A stretch of DNA of 64,000 bases from Burkholderiales bacterium (GCA_016790635.1 JAEUOR010000050.1:1-64000); one strand, 5' to 3'. Counted from the stretch's first letter, positions 37,869-46,827 are shown. Translations and numbers: made by a program. The notes: generated from the sequence alone by a model not told the origin.

Positions 37869-38780
37869 CTAGTCTCCCCCGCCTCCGCCATCACCGCCGC
37901 CGCCATCGCCCCAGCCGCCGGATGCACCGCCGCCGCTGAAGTCGCCGCCGCCGCCGGACGAGATTCCGCCCCAGCCGCTGCCGGAACCGGAGCCGTAGCC
38001 GCCGCCGGTCGAGGGCAACCAGGTGCCCTGCCCGCCGCGCGACGTGCGACCGATCAGCAGAAACAGACCGGCCAGCACGGCCACGATCACCCCGACCACG
38101 ATGCTGCCACCGACAAACCAGGCGATGCCGCCGGCCAGGCCACCGCCGACGAACGAACCGAGGGTGCGCCCCAGGAGCGCCTTCATGAGCGCGCCGCCGA
38201 TGAAGAGCGCAACCAGGCCGATCATGAGCCAGGATTCGATCTGGTCGGCGCGCATGCCTTCGGCGGGACGCACACCGGGTGCCGGCACCTCGCCTTCAAT
38301 GCGCTTGAAGATCGCTTCCAGGCCAGCGCCGATGCCGCCGGCGAAGTCGCCCTGCCCCAGTCGCGGCGCGATGGCTTCGCGGATGATCTGCTTGGCTGCC
38401 AGGTCGGGCACCGCCCCCTCCAGCGCGCGCGCGACGTCGATGCGTATGCGCCGGTCGTCCTTGGCCAGGATCATGAGGAGTCCGTCGCCGACTCCGGGGC
38501 GACCGATCTTCCACGCGTCGCCCACGCGATGCGCAAAGTCTTCGATCGGTTCCGGCTTGGTCGTGGCGACCATCAGCACCACGATCTGGCTGCCGTGGGC
38601 TTTTTCGAACGCGGCCAGGCGCGCTTCCAGGTCGGCGCGCTGGGCGTCGGTCAGCGTGCGGGTCTGGTCGATCACCCGCGCGGTCAGGACCGGGACGCTC
38701 TGGAGGTCCTGCGCCAGCGCCACGCCCCAGGCCGCGCAGGAAGCCAGCGCGGCCAGGATGAAGGCGGCAAGGCGCCTCAT
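37869..38780 (-). CDS. exported TPM-domain protein (YgcG-like)
   Basis: Protein of 303 residues with a signal peptide (about 1-23, ending ALAQ), a TPM domain (LTDAQRADLEARLAAFEK and RRIRIDVARALEGAVPD), two membrane segments near residues 185-250, and a long C-terminal tail rich in Gly, Ser, Asp and Trp (about 260-303). This is the YgcG layout: periplasmic TPM domain anchored by helices with a low-complexity tail. It is 34 bp after lemA. Role unknown; suggested for the family are membrane or photosystem repair and stress, none proven here. Confidence 0.88.
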   Translation of the reverse strand: MRRLAAFILAALASCAAWGVALAQDLQSVPVLTARVIDQTRTLTDAQRADLEARLAAFEKAHGSQIVVLMVATTKPEPIEDFAHRVGDAWKIGRPGVGDGLLMILAKDDRRIRIDVARALEGAVPDLAAKQIIREAIAPRLGQGDFAGGIGAGLEAIFKRIEGEVPAPGVRPAEGMRADQIESWLMIGLVALFIGGALMKALLGRTLGSFVGGGLAGGIAWFVGGSIVVGVIVAVLAGLFLLIGRTSRGGQGTWLPSTGGGYGSGSGSGWGGISSGGGGDFSGGGASGGWGDGGGGDGGGGGD

Positions 38781-38814
38781 GGCAATCCCGGAGGCAAGAG
38801 TTTGCCTGTGGCGC

Positions 38815-39420
38815 CTATTTCTTCTCGGCCGGCTTGTCGAAGTTGATGACCGGCGCCGTCGAGATGGCCTTCTCGTTATCCACCGTGAGGGTCGCCTTGA
38901 CCTGGTAGCTGAAGATCATCGCGGTCAGGTTGGTCGGAAACTGGCGCGCCAGCACGTTGTAGTTCTGCACGCCCTTGATGTACTTGTCGCGCGCGATATT
39001 GATGCGGTTCTCGGTGCCTTCCAGGGTCGTGCGCAGGTCGCGAAAGCCCTGGTTAGCCTTGAGGTTGGGGTAGTTCTCGGCCACCACCAGGAGGCGCGAC
39101 AAGGCGCCGCTCAGTTCGCCCTGGGCAGCCTGGAATTTCTGCATCGCCGCGGGGTCGTTGACCAGTTCCGGGGTCGCCTGTATCGCGGTGGCCCGCGAGC
39201 GCGCCTCGACCACGCGGGTCAGGGTCTCCTGTTCGAAATTGGCTTCGCCCTTGACGGTGGCGACGATGCTGGGGATCAGGTCGGCGCGCCTCTGGTATTG
39301 CGCCAGCACCCCGGCCCAGTCGGCCTTGACCTGCTCGTCCAGGCGCTGGAAATCGTTGTAGCCGCAGCCGCCCAGGAGCAGTGCGAATGAGGCGGTCAGG
39401 GCGATCAGGAGACGGCGCAT
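38815..39420 (-). CDS. lemA: LemA family protein
   Basis: Membrane-anchored coiled-coil protein of 201 residues. The N-terminal helix ALTASFALLLGGCG ends in a possible lipoprotein cysteine (LLLGGCG). It is followed by YNDFQRLDEQVKADWAGVL and QRRADLIPSIVATVKGEA, the LemA signatures, and VARENYPNLKANQGF-like and NVLARQFPTNL segments. It is first of the lemA-TPM-TPM operon. No enzymatic function is known for the family. Confidence 0.93.
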   Translation of the reverse strand: MRRLLIALTASFALLLGGCGYNDFQRLDEQVKADWAGVLAQYQRRADLIPSIVATVKGEANFEQETLTRVVEARSRATAIQATPELVNDPAAMQKFQAAQGELSGALSRLLVVAENYPNLKANQGFRDLRTTLEGTENRINIARDKYIKGVQNYNVLARQFPTNLTAMIFSYQVKATLTVDNEKAISTAPVINFDKPAEKK

Positions 39421-39483
39421 GGTCGGTTCCTTGTGGGGGTGAAGAGTCGAAGTGGCGCGGACCCGATGCTCATCCGCAGGAGC

Positions 39484-40200
39484 TTATGTGGAGGCTGTCG
39501 CGGCGCTTTGCAAGCGCTTGTCGTTGGCGCGGGCGAAGAGGAGGTCCTCCCAGGCACGCGCCTTGTCCAGCGGGGTGCGCAAGAGGTAGGCCGGGTGATA
39601 GGTGACGATCGCCGGGGTGGAGCCGACCTTGTGCACCCGTCCGCGCAATGATGCAATGGAAGCGTCGGTACCCAGCAGGGTTTGCGCGGCGAAGCGCCCC
39701 ATGAGGAGCAAGAGGCGTGGATTGACCAGCGCCACCTGGCGGGTGAGATAGCCGGAACATTGCGCGACCTCCTCCGGCGCCGGGTTGCGATTGCCCGGCG
39801 GGCGGCACTTGAGCACGTTGGTGATGTAGACGTCGCGCTCGCGCGTCAAGGCCAAAGCCGCCAGCATGGCGTCGAGCAACTGGCCGGCCTGACCGACGAA
39901 GGGTTCGCCGCGCGCATCCTCCTCCGCGCCCGGGGCTTCGCCGACCACCATCCACGGCGCGGCCTGGTTGCCGACACCGAAGACGGTGTTCTTGCGGCTG
40001 TCACAAAGCCCGCAGGCGCTGCAGCCGGCGACCGCGCTTGCGAGCTCCGGCCAGCCCATGCGGGATATCGGCGCGGCCTGATCCTCTGGCGCAACCGGCG
40101 TTGCATGCGGCACGACCGGCGCTGCGATCGCAGGCAGTGGACGACGCAATTTCCAGACCGGGCCCAGGCCCATTTCGGCCAGGATGGCGTCGCGATTCAC
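39484..40200 (-). CDS. uracil-DNA glycosylase, family 4 type (Fe-S)
   Basis: Base-excision repair enzyme of 238 residues that removes uracil from DNA. It has the Fe-S cysteines C60 and C63 in GCSACGLC and two more in LKCRPPGN and AQCSGYL, the GEAPGAEEDARGEPFVG active-site loop and the HPA motif in TYHPAYLLRTP. This is the family 4 (UdgA-like) pattern. The start is GTG at 40200, overlapping the rimI stop (GTGA). A Pro/Ala-rich segment (about 20-45) precedes the catalytic domain. It is the third gene of the tsaB-rimI-udg operon. Confidence 0.93.
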   Translation of the reverse strand: MNRDAILAEMGLGPVWKLRRPLPAIAAPVVPHATPVAPEDQAAPISRMGWPELASAVAGCSACGLCDSRKNTVFGVGNQAAPWMVVGEAPGAEEDARGEPFVGQAGQLLDAMLAALALTRERDVYITNVLKCRPPGNRNPAPEEVAQCSGYLTRQVALVNPRLLLLMGRFAAQTLLGTDASIASLRGRVHKVGSTPAIVTYHPAYLLRTPLDKARAWEDLLFARANDKRLQSAATAST

Positions 40201-40661
40201 AGCTTGCGCGCCAGGACCAGCGCGTCCTCGCGTCCCAGTGCTGCCGGGTAGTAGCCGCGCCGCAGGCCGACCTGTTGATAGCCAGCCTTGGCATACAGGG
40301 CGCGCCCGGCCATGTTGCTGGGGCGCACCTCGAGGAGCATCGACTGGGCGCCGTGTCCGTGGGCCGAGTCTTCCACCGCAGCCAGCAGTTGCGCTCCGTG
40401 GCCGCGCCGCTGGGCCTCGCGCGCGATCGACAGGTTGAGAAGGTGCGCCTCGTCGACCGCAAACATGATCACCGCGTAGCCGAGAAGCGCGGCGTCGCTC
40501 ACGAAAAGCCAGCAGCTATAGCCGGCCGCCAGGGAATCGAGAAAGTTGCCGCGCGTCCATGGAAAGGGGTAGATGGCGGTCTCGATCGCCAGGACCGCGT
40601 CCAGGTCGCCCTCGGTCATCGGCGCCAAGCGTGGCGCGTCGGGTCGCAGGACAGCGCTCAT
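40197..40661 (-). CDS. rimI: ribosomal-protein-alanine N-acetyltransferase RimI
   Basis: GNAT acetyltransferase of 154 residues. It has MTEGDLDAVLAIETAIYPFPW, typical for RimI, and the acetyl-CoA loop ARE-AQRRGHGAQLL in motif A, followed by LEVRPSNMAGRALYAKAGY. RimI acetylates the N-terminal Ala of ribosomal protein S18. Its ATG overlaps the stop of tsaB by 4 bp, a widespread arrangement (tsaB-rimI). The start at 40661 gives the standard length. Confidence 0.93.
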   Translation of the reverse strand: MSAVLRPDAPRLAPMTEGDLDAVLAIETAIYPFPWTRGNFLDSLAAGYSCWLFVSDAALLGYAVIMFAVDEAHLLNLSIAREAQRRGHGAQLLAAVEDSAHGHGAQSMLLEVRPSNMAGRALYAKAGYQQVGLRRGYYPAALGREDALVLARKL

Positions 40662-41347
40662 GCCTGGCGCGCTGCGCGCTTCGCAGCCTGTTCGTGCACA
40701 TCGAGCGCGACCTTGTCGCGCAGGTACAGGGGGGCGGCCTGCGCGGCGTCCATCCCCTCCCCCTTCCTGAGCCCGAGGACACCCAGGGACGCCACCGCCC
40801 GCGCCTGGGGCAGTGCGTCGCTGCGTCGATCGGAGGCATCCAGGCCCGCCAGCGTGGAAGAGGCCAGGACCTTGAGGCCGCTGCCGACCGCCACCCAATG
40901 GCCCTGCGGCAGCGGCGGCGCGGCGGTCTCGGCCAGGCACGGAGGCACCACGGTCCGCCAGCCGTCCGCCTCGCGCTCATAGGCCCCTGCGTACACCTGT
41001 CCCATGCGGGCATCGATGCAGGCGTAGACGCGCGCCGCGTCCGCAGCTTCGGCCAGGGCTTGCAAGGACACGACCGGCGCCACCGGCAGGTCGCGCGCCA
41101 ACGCCAGCCCTTGCGCCACGCTCACCGCGATGCGCACGCCGGTGAAGGCGCCGGGGCCGATGCCGCAGGCGACACCATCGAGGCCGGCCATCCCGACCTG
41201 GGCCTCGGCCATGAGTTGGGCAACCATCGCCAGCAGATGATCGGAGTGACCGCGCGCGCCGCTTTGCGACAGTTCGCGGCAATCACCATCGATCCACAGC
41301 GCGACCGAGGCGGTTTCACTCGAGGTTTCGAGCGCCAGGACGCGCAT
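40658..41347 (-). CDS. tsaB: tRNA threonylcarbamoyladenosine biosynthesis protein TsaB
   Basis: ASKHA-fold protein of 229 residues, partner of TsaD in making t6A37 of ANN-decoding tRNAs. It starts MRVLALETSSETASVAL and contains SDHLLAMVAQLMAEA and GIGPGAFTGVRIAVSVAQGLA, both typical of TsaB. C-terminal half shows YLRDKVALD. The start at 41347 fixes the family N-terminus. It begins the operon with rimI and the uracil glycosylase gene. Complete with no odd features. Confidence 0.95.
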   Translation of the reverse strand: MRVLALETSSETASVALWIDGDCRELSQSGARGHSDHLLAMVAQLMAEAQVGMAGLDGVACGIGPGAFTGVRIAVSVAQGLALARDLPVAPVVSLQALAEAADAARVYACIDARMGQVYAGAYEREADGWRTVVPPCLAETAAPPLPQGHWVAVGSGLKVLASSTLAGLDASDRRSDALPQARAVASLGVLGLRKGEGMDAAQAAPLYLRDKVALDVHEQAAKRAARQA

Positions 41348-41406
41348 GAGAGGACTGAAAATCCAGGGTCGGAATCTCGGAAAGCGCGCAGTATAGCGAC
41401 GCCTTC

Positions 41407-41661
41407 TCAAGCGAAGGGGTTGTCGTCGCTCGCGGCGCGCTCTGCCCGCCCTGCCGCCCTGCCGGTGAATTCGTCCTCGATGTTGTCGCGGAAATAACTC
41501 CACGGCGCGGCGCTGTCCATGAAGCGGCGCGCGATCTCGCGCCCGACGCCGCTGTACTCGGTGAGTCTGCCGTCCTTGAATTCGATGGTGAGGACGCGCC
41601 GCGCGTCATCGTAGGACGCGGCCTTGAGCGTCCCGCCGGAAAGCGCCTTGCGTTCGCTCAC
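41407..41661 (-). CDS. KTSC-domain protein
   Basis: Protein of 84 residues with a KTSC domain (about 10-68): the central TEYSGVGREIARRFM and the YFRDNIEDEF end match the domain, which is also found at the C-terminus of some lysyl-tRNA synthetases. It overlaps the VWA gene by 4 bp (ATGA) and is the last of the moxR-DUF58-VWA unit, an association I do not know as standard. The C-terminus (residues 66-84) is Ala/Arg/Asp-rich. Function unknown. Confidence 0.82.
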   Translation of the reverse strand: MSERKALSGGTLKAASYDDARRVLTIEFKDGRLTEYSGVGREIARRFMDSAAPWSYFRDNIEDEFTGRAAGRAERAASDDNPFA

Positions 41662-42698
41662 AGGATGCGGTTGAACCAGTACAGGGACAGGAGGCCCGCC
41701 AGGACCGCCAGCAACGCGCCGACGGCCGCGAAAAGCGCGCCGATCTCGGTTTCCTTTTTCTCGAACACCAGGCGGGAACTGAGCTTCTCGTAGACCTTCT
41801 TCAGGTCGACCGCGTTGCCGGCGAAGTAATAGTCGCCGCGGGTCGTGTCGGCGATCTGCTTCAACGTCGCTTCGTCCAGCTTGACGCGCATGGACCAGCC
41901 CTCGAAGCCGATGGTCTCGCCCTTGGGCGTGCCGACCCCGACGGTGAAAATGCGCACGCCGCGGTCGGCCGCCATCTTGGTGGCGGCCACCGGATCAGGA
42001 CCGGTGGTACGCTCACCGTCGGTCAGGAGGATGATCGCGCCGTTGGTGTAGGAACCGGGCGGCACCGCCTCGACCGGCTTGGCTTCCTTCTTGGGCACCC
42101 GCCAGGGTGAATTGCGAAACGGGTCGCCGCCGAACACGAAGGAAGTCACATCGATGCCGGCATCCGGGAACAGCGCCGCCAGCGAGAGCACGATGCCGCT
42201 GCCGAGCGCGGTGCCGCGCTGCAGGGAAAACCGGTCGATGGCGTCGATCGCATCCTGCCGGTTCTGGGTCGGATACTGGACGATCTGGGCCGTTGCCGCG
42301 AAGGAGACGATGCCCACGCGCACATGCCGCGGCTGATCGGCGATGAATGCCTTGGCCGCCTCCTGGGCGGCCACCAGGCGACTGGGCTTGACGTCGGTGG
42401 CGCGCATGCTGCCCGATACGTCCATGGCCAGGATGACGGTCTCGTGCTGGGTCGGCAGCGACAAGACCGCCACCGGCCGCGCCAGCGCGGCGATGAGCGA
42501 ACCCACGGCCAGGAGCAGGATCAGCGCCGGGACATGGCGCCGCCAGGTAGCGCCACCGGTCAGTGCCGCGCGAACCAGCGCGAGGTTGGAATAGGCCAGC
42601 GTGCCGCGGCGCTTGCGCCTGAGCACGGCAACGTACCAGGCGACGAGGAGCGGCAGGAGCAGGAAGAGCCAGAGGAACTGCGGCCAGAGGAATTTCAT
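41658..42698 (-). CDS. VWA-domain membrane protein (BatA/BatB-like)
   Basis: Protein of 346 residues with two N-terminal membrane helices (about 5-25 and 57-78), a periplasmic von Willebrand A domain and a C-terminal helix (about 322-342). The MIDAS residues DxSxS are in AMDVSGSMRATD (D93, S95, S97), with LTDGERTTGPD as the distal Asp. This is the BatA/BatB layout, used with MoxR ATPases in stress tolerance or metalloprotein assembly. The start overlaps the DUF58 stop. The BatC/BatD genes are not present. Confidence 0.93.
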   Translation of the reverse strand: MKFLWPQFLWLFLLLPLLVAWYVAVLRRKRRGTLAYSNLALVRAALTGGATWRRHVPALILLLAVGSLIAALARPVAVLSLPTQHETVILAMDVSGSMRATDVKPSRLVAAQEAAKAFIADQPRHVRVGIVSFAATAQIVQYPTQNRQDAIDAIDRFSLQRGTALGSGIVLSLAALFPDAGIDVTSFVFGGDPFRNSPWRVPKKEAKPVEAVPPGSYTNGAIILLTDGERTTGPDPVAATKMAADRGVRIFTVGVGTPKGETIGFEGWSMRVKLDEATLKQIADTTRGDYYFAGNAVDLKKVYEKLSSRLVFEKKETEIGALFAAVGALLAVLAGLLSLYWFNRIL

Positions 42699-43705
42699 GC
42701 GCCCACCGCCAGGTGATGCGGCAAGCCGCCGGCGGCCAGCTGGCTGCGCCGCTTGCGCAGGTCGGCAAAGCGCATGACCGCGTCGATCAGGGTGTCGTCG
42801 GTGGCCAGTTCCAGCACGTCGACCTGCGCTTCGGTGAAACTGCGCCGCAAGGCGTTCTCGCGCCGCTCGGCAGCAGCTGTGAAGCGCTTGCGAAACGCCG
42901 CGTCGGACGTGTCCACGTAAATCGATTCGCCGGATTCTGAATCGCGCATCAGCACCAGGCCCAGATCGGGCAGGTCCATCTCCAGCGGGTCGTAGAGGCG
43001 CACCGCCACCACCTCGTGCCGCTCGACCAGTCGCGCCATGGCCTTCTCCCAGCCGGGCGTGCTGATGAAGTCGGAGACCACGAACACCAGCGAGCGGCGC
43101 GGCACGAAGCGCGCCGCGTTGCGCAGGAATTCGCCCAGGTCGGTGCGCCCGGAGCGCTCGACCTCGGGGCGCGCCAGGATGCTGTGCATCAGGTGCAGGA
43201 CGTGGCGCCGGCCGCTCCTGGCGGGGATCACTTCATCGACCTTGTCGCCGTAGAGCATGGCGCCGACGCGGTTGCCGGAGCGCGTGAGGATGCGTGCCAG
43301 CACCGCGACCAACTCGGCGGCGAGCGAACGCTTGCGCACCTGGTCGGAGCCGAAGTCGATGGATGGCGACAGGTCCAGCAGGAACCAGGCCGTGACCTCG
43401 CGGTCCTCGTGGAACTGGCGCACGTAGGGCGTGTCCTGGCGTGCGGTGACGTTCCAGTCGATGTGGCGCACGTCGTCGTTGAACTGGTATTCACGCAGGT
43501 CGGCCAAGTCCATGCCAAAACCGCGAAAGAGCGTGCGGTAGTTGCCGTGGATGGCCCCGTCCAGGCGGCGCAGCACGGTCCATTCGAGCCGGCGCAGCAG
43601 GGACTCGGCCCCGCCCCCTGCCAATCCGGCTTGCGCCGGCCCCGCTCCGCCAGCGCCAGCAGGCGTTGGCGACGGCGCAGCAGCGCTGTCAGGCTGCCTG
43701 GGCAT
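42695..43705 (-). CDS. DUF58 domain-containing protein
   Basis: Protein of 336 residues. After a low-complexity Ala/Gly/Pro tail (about 1-35) comes the DUF58 core with DLREYQFNDDVRHIDWNVTA in part, YVRQFHEDREVTAWFLLD and a VWA-like fold downstream. The family always accompanies MoxR ATPases and VWA proteins. It overlaps the moxR end by 17 bp and the VWA start by 4 bp, so the three are made as a unit. Function is thought to be chaperone-like but is not established. Confidence 0.93.
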   Translation of the reverse strand: MPRQPDSAAAPSPTPAGAGGAGPAQAGLAGGGAESLLRRLEWTVLRRLDGAIHGNYRTLFRGFGMDLADLREYQFNDDVRHIDWNVTARQDTPYVRQFHEDREVTAWFLLDLSPSIDFGSDQVRKRSLAAELVAVLARILTRSGNRVGAMLYGDKVDEVIPARSGRRHVLHLMHSILARPEVERSGRTDLGEFLRNAARFVPRRSLVFVVSDFISTPGWEKAMARLVERHEVVAVRLYDPLEMDLPDLGLVLMRDSESGESIYVDTSDAAFRKRFTAAAERRENALRRSFTEAQVDVLELATDDTLIDAVMRFADLRKRRSQLAAGGLPHHLAVGA

Positions 43706-44687
43706 AGGTTTCGAGCGGCTTCTGCGGCGCAGGGATCTTGCGCATCACCGCCTCGACGATCTTGTCGGCGCTCATGGATTCGGACAGCGCCTCGTAGGTC
43801 AGGACCAGGCGATGGCGGAACACATCGGGCACCAGGTCGATCACGTCCTCGGGCAGCGCGTAGCTGCGGCCGCGCAGGAAACCCAGCGCACGCGCCGCCT
43901 CGATCAGGTGGATGGGCGCACGCGGCGACACGCCGAAGGAGAGAAAGCGCGCCAGTTCCGGCAGCCCATGCTTGGCCGGGTCGCGCGTCGCCGCGGCCAG
44001 CTTGACCGCGTACTGCATGAGCGAGGGTTCGACGTAACCGGCGCGGCACTCGCGCTGCAATTCACCCAATTGCGTCGTGCTGGCCACTGCGACCACCGCC
44101 TGCTGCACGGCGGCGGTGACGCGATCGACGATGACGAATTCCTCTTCCTCGCTCGGGTAGCCGACCAGCACCTTCATCATGAAGCGGTCGACCTGCGCTT
44201 CCGGCAGCGGATAGGTGCCTTCCGTCTCGATCGGGTTCTGCGTCGCCATGACCAGAAACGGCTGCGGCACCTTGTGCGTCTCGCCGGCAATGGTCACCTG
44301 GTATTCCTGCATGACCTCCAGCAAGGCGCTTTGCACCTTGGCGGGGGCGCGGTTGATCTCATCGGCCAGGAGCAGGTTGCAGAACACGGGCCCCAGGGCA
44401 GTGGCGAACTCGCCGGTCTTCTGGTTGTAGATGCGTGTGCCGACCAGGTCGGCCGGCACCAGATCGGGGGTGAACTGGATGCGCTTGAAGCTGCCTGAGA
44501 GCGCGCGCGCCAGGGTCTTGACCGTCAGGGTCTTGGCCAGCCCCGGAACGCCTTCGACCAGCAAATGGCCCTGGGCCAGCATCGCGACCAGCACGCGTTC
44601 CAGGAAGTGGTCCTGACCGACCACGACCTTTTTCACTTCGTAGAGCAGCCGCTCCATCATCGGTGCGGACGATTCGGGTGCTTGCAT
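43689..44687 (-). CDS. MoxR-family AAA+ ATPase
   Basis: AAA+ ATPase of 332 residues. The Walker A is GVPGLAKTLTVK (about 42-53), Walker B LLADEINRAPAKVQ, sensor 1 ATQNPIETEGTYPLPEAQ. MoxR ATPases act with DUF58 and VWA partners as chaperones for enzyme or complex maturation. It opens the operon, with its ATG about 50 bp after the HtrA-like protease gene. All ATPase residues are in place. Confidence 0.95.
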   Translation of the reverse strand: MQAPESSAPMMERLLYEVKKVVVGQDHFLERVLVAMLAQGHLLVEGVPGLAKTLTVKTLARALSGSFKRIQFTPDLVPADLVGTRIYNQKTGEFATALGPVFCNLLLADEINRAPAKVQSALLEVMQEYQVTIAGETHKVPQPFLVMATQNPIETEGTYPLPEAQVDRFMMKVLVGYPSEEEEFVIVDRVTAAVQQAVVAVASTTQLGELQRECRAGYVEPSLMQYAVKLAAATRDPAKHGLPELARFLSFGVSPRAPIHLIEAARALGFLRGRSYALPEDVIDLVPDVFRHRLVLTYEALSESMSADKIVEAVMRKIPAPQKPLETYAQAA

Positions 44688-44738
44688 CGTGGCTTCCTTG
44701 AACGTGGGTGGATGCCGGTCAACCGGCTGGAAGAAGTT

Positions 44739-45680
44739 TCAGAACGGCGGCACGCCGGCCGCATTCGCCGCGCTCTCGATGGGTACGGCAAAGCCGATGC
44801 CGACGAACACGCGCTGTCCTGTCGGGTTGAGGATCGCCGTGACGATGCCGACCACCTCGCCATCCATGGTGATGAGGGGCCCGCCGGAATTGCCGGGGTT
44901 GGCCGCGGCATCAAACTGGATCAGGTTCGACAGGGTGCGCTTGCCTTCGGGCGACATGAAGTCCCGCTTGAGGCCGGACACCACGCCGCTGGACGCGGAC
45001 GGGCCGATGCCGAAAGGGAAACCCACCGCTGCCACCAGGTCGCCCACCGCGAGATTGCCGGTCGAGCGCATGGTGGCCGGCTTCAGGTCGTCCGGGATCG
45101 CCTTGGCCTTGAGGATGGCCAGGTCCTGCTCCGGGCGCACGCCGACGACCTGGGCCTCGGCTTCCATGCCGTCGAAAAAGACCACCTTGACGCGCTCGAC
45201 CCCTGCCACCACGTGCATGTTGGTGAGGATGGTGCCGTTGTCCGAGATCACCACGCCGGTGCCGACGCCGGCTTCCATGTCGGCCTCGCCGGTGGCGCCG
45301 CTCAGCACACCCTCGACGCGCACCACCGACGGAGTCACGATGTCGATCGCCTTGGCTGCCGGCGAAGGCAGGGTTTCGTTCTCGAGCGTCGTGAGCACCG
45401 CCTTGTCGATGTCCTCCTGGGTCGGGCCCTTGACCACCGGCGCCCCGCGCGAGGCCAGGATCAGTGCGGCGATGGCCACTCCCAGCGACAGGCCGGTGAC
45501 GGCGCGATCCCAGCTGAACCTGCGCGCGGCGGGCGGCGTGATCGCGGTCGGGGCTGGCGCCGGCGCTGCGTTGCCAGCGGCAATGGTGCTGTCCTTGCGC
45601 AAGCTGGTCGGCACCACCGGAGACTTGACTCCCGCGACCCGCGAACGCTGGGCACTGCTGTAGAGGGGAACCTTGCGCAT
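44739..45680 (-). CDS. HtrA/DegP-like trypsin-family serine protease without a PDZ domain
   Basis: Membrane-anchored protease of 313 residues. An N-terminal cytoplasmic tail rich in Pro and Ala (about 1-58) leads to one membrane helix (VTGLSLGVAIAALILAS). The trypsin-like domain shows the triad: His in ILTNMHVVAG, Asp in PEQDLAILKA and Ser in ANPGNSGGPLITMDG. The protein ends after the protease domain, so the PDZ domain of DegP/DegS is missing. Start at 45680 is the first ATG with a normal leader. It is 51 bp upstream of moxR, which makes shared transcription with that chaperone system possible. Confidence 0.9.
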   Translation of the reverse strand: MRKVPLYSSAQRSRVAGVKSPVVPTSLRKDSTIAAGNAAPAPAPTAITPPAARRFSWDRAVTGLSLGVAIAALILASRGAPVVKGPTQEDIDKAVLTTLENETLPSPAAKAIDIVTPSVVRVEGVLSGATGEADMEAGVGTGVVISDNGTILTNMHVVAGVERVKVVFFDGMEAEAQVVGVRPEQDLAILKAKAIPDDLKPATMRSTGNLAVGDLVAAVGFPFGIGPSASSGVVSGLKRDFMSPEGKRTLSNLIQFDAAANPGNSGGPLITMDGEVVGIVTAILNPTGQRVFVGIGFAVPIESAANAAGVPPF

Positions 45681-45751
45681 GGTCGTGCTGACTGTGGGGT
45701 TATCCGGACGAACTGCGAAATCGCAAAATACCACAGCGATGCGGCGTTGCA

Positions 45752-46810
45752 TCAAGACGGCGCCAGCGTCTCCGGCGGAACGAACCCACGCCAGTAACCG
45801 TCGCGCGCAGCCAGGGTCTCGTAGCCCGCGACCTGATCGGCGGCGCGCCCGATCAGTTCCTGCGCCGTGCCGCCCTTGCGTGCGACGTAGTCCTCGAGAT
45901 CGACGATGGCGCGCGTCAATACCTCGAACCCGTCGGTCATGATCGCCGAGCAATACTCGACCGCGCTGGCACCCGCAAGCAGCATGCGCGCGGCGTCGGC
46001 GCCGCTGCGTGCGCCGTTGGTGCCGATCAAGGGAAAGCCGGGACCCAGTGCACGCCGCGTGCGCGCCAGCCAGTAACAGGTGAGCGGCAGGGCCCAAGGG
46101 CCGCCGTAGCCCAGATTGGTGCCCAGCACCGGCGCCTGGGTCTCCAGGTCCGGCAAGAGCCCCAAGAAGCGGCCGATCATGATGACCGCCGCCGCACCGC
46201 CCTCGCGCGCCGCGGCAGCCAGGAGCGCGACGTTCTCGCTCTGCCCGGTGAGCTTGACCCATACCGGGATGCGCACCGCACTGCATACCGCGGCGACCTG
46301 CGCGCGCAGGCGTTCGACGCTGCGCTCGGTCGCCACGCCGCCGTGCTTGGCTTCGTCGCCATACGGCGTGCCGACATTGAATTCGAGGAGGCGCACGCCG
46401 GCGCTCTCGGCATGGCGTGCCAGGCGCACGGCATGATCCAGATCGGCCAGGATCAGGCTTGCGGCCACATAAGCATCGGCTTCGCGGGCTTCACGATCCA
46501 GCGCGGCGACGGCGTCGAGCCACTCTTCGGCGCCGCGCGGCTGCAAGCCCGAGCGGCACAGGACGTTGGCCTCCGCCCCACCCTGCCACGCTTGCCGCGT
46601 CCACGCCCGGTCGAATGCCGCGTAGTCGGTCTGCGCCAGTTGCGCGCGCGCGGCCTGGCTTTCGTTGGTCGACTTGGCGACGATCACGGCCGCGCCCGCG
46701 CGCAGTGCCGCGCGTACGCCGGACTCGCTGATGACGTGCTCGCCGGAGGCGCAGATGACCGGGTTCTTGAGGCGCAGGCCGCCTAAGGAAACTGCCAGCG
46801 ATGCAGCCAT
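45752..46810 (-). CDS. dihydroorotate dehydrogenase-like flavoprotein (PreA/DHOD family)
   Basis: FMN-binding TIM barrel of 352 residues. It has SLGGLRLKNPVICASGEHV at the N-terminus, VRLLEFNVGTPYG with the substrate-binding Asn, VWVKLTGQSENV with the conserved Lys, and PLIGTNGARSGADAARMLLAGA for phosphate binding. It lacks the extra Fe-S parts of dihydropyrimidine dehydrogenases. GGAG seven bases upstream supports ATG at 46810. It follows a Bug gene on the same strand by 17 bp, so a role in pyrimidine or related catabolism is more likely than in pyrimidine synthesis. Substrate unknown. Confidence 0.85.
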   Translation of the reverse strand: MAASLAVSLGGLRLKNPVICASGEHVISESGVRAALRAGAAVIVAKSTNESQAARAQLAQTDYAAFDRAWTRQAWQGGAEANVLCRSGLQPRGAEEWLDAVAALDREAREADAYVAASLILADLDHAVRLARHAESAGVRLLEFNVGTPYGDEAKHGGVATERSVERLRAQVAAVCSAVRIPVWVKLTGQSENVALLAAAAREGGAAAVIMIGRFLGLLPDLETQAPVLGTNLGYGGPWALPLTCYWLARTRRALGPGFPLIGTNGARSGADAARMLLAGASAVEYCSAIMTDGFEVLTRAIVDLEDYVARKGGTAQELIGRAADQVAGYETLAARDGYWRGFVPPETLAPS

Positions 46811-46827
46811 CCTCAAGCTCCGCCGGC

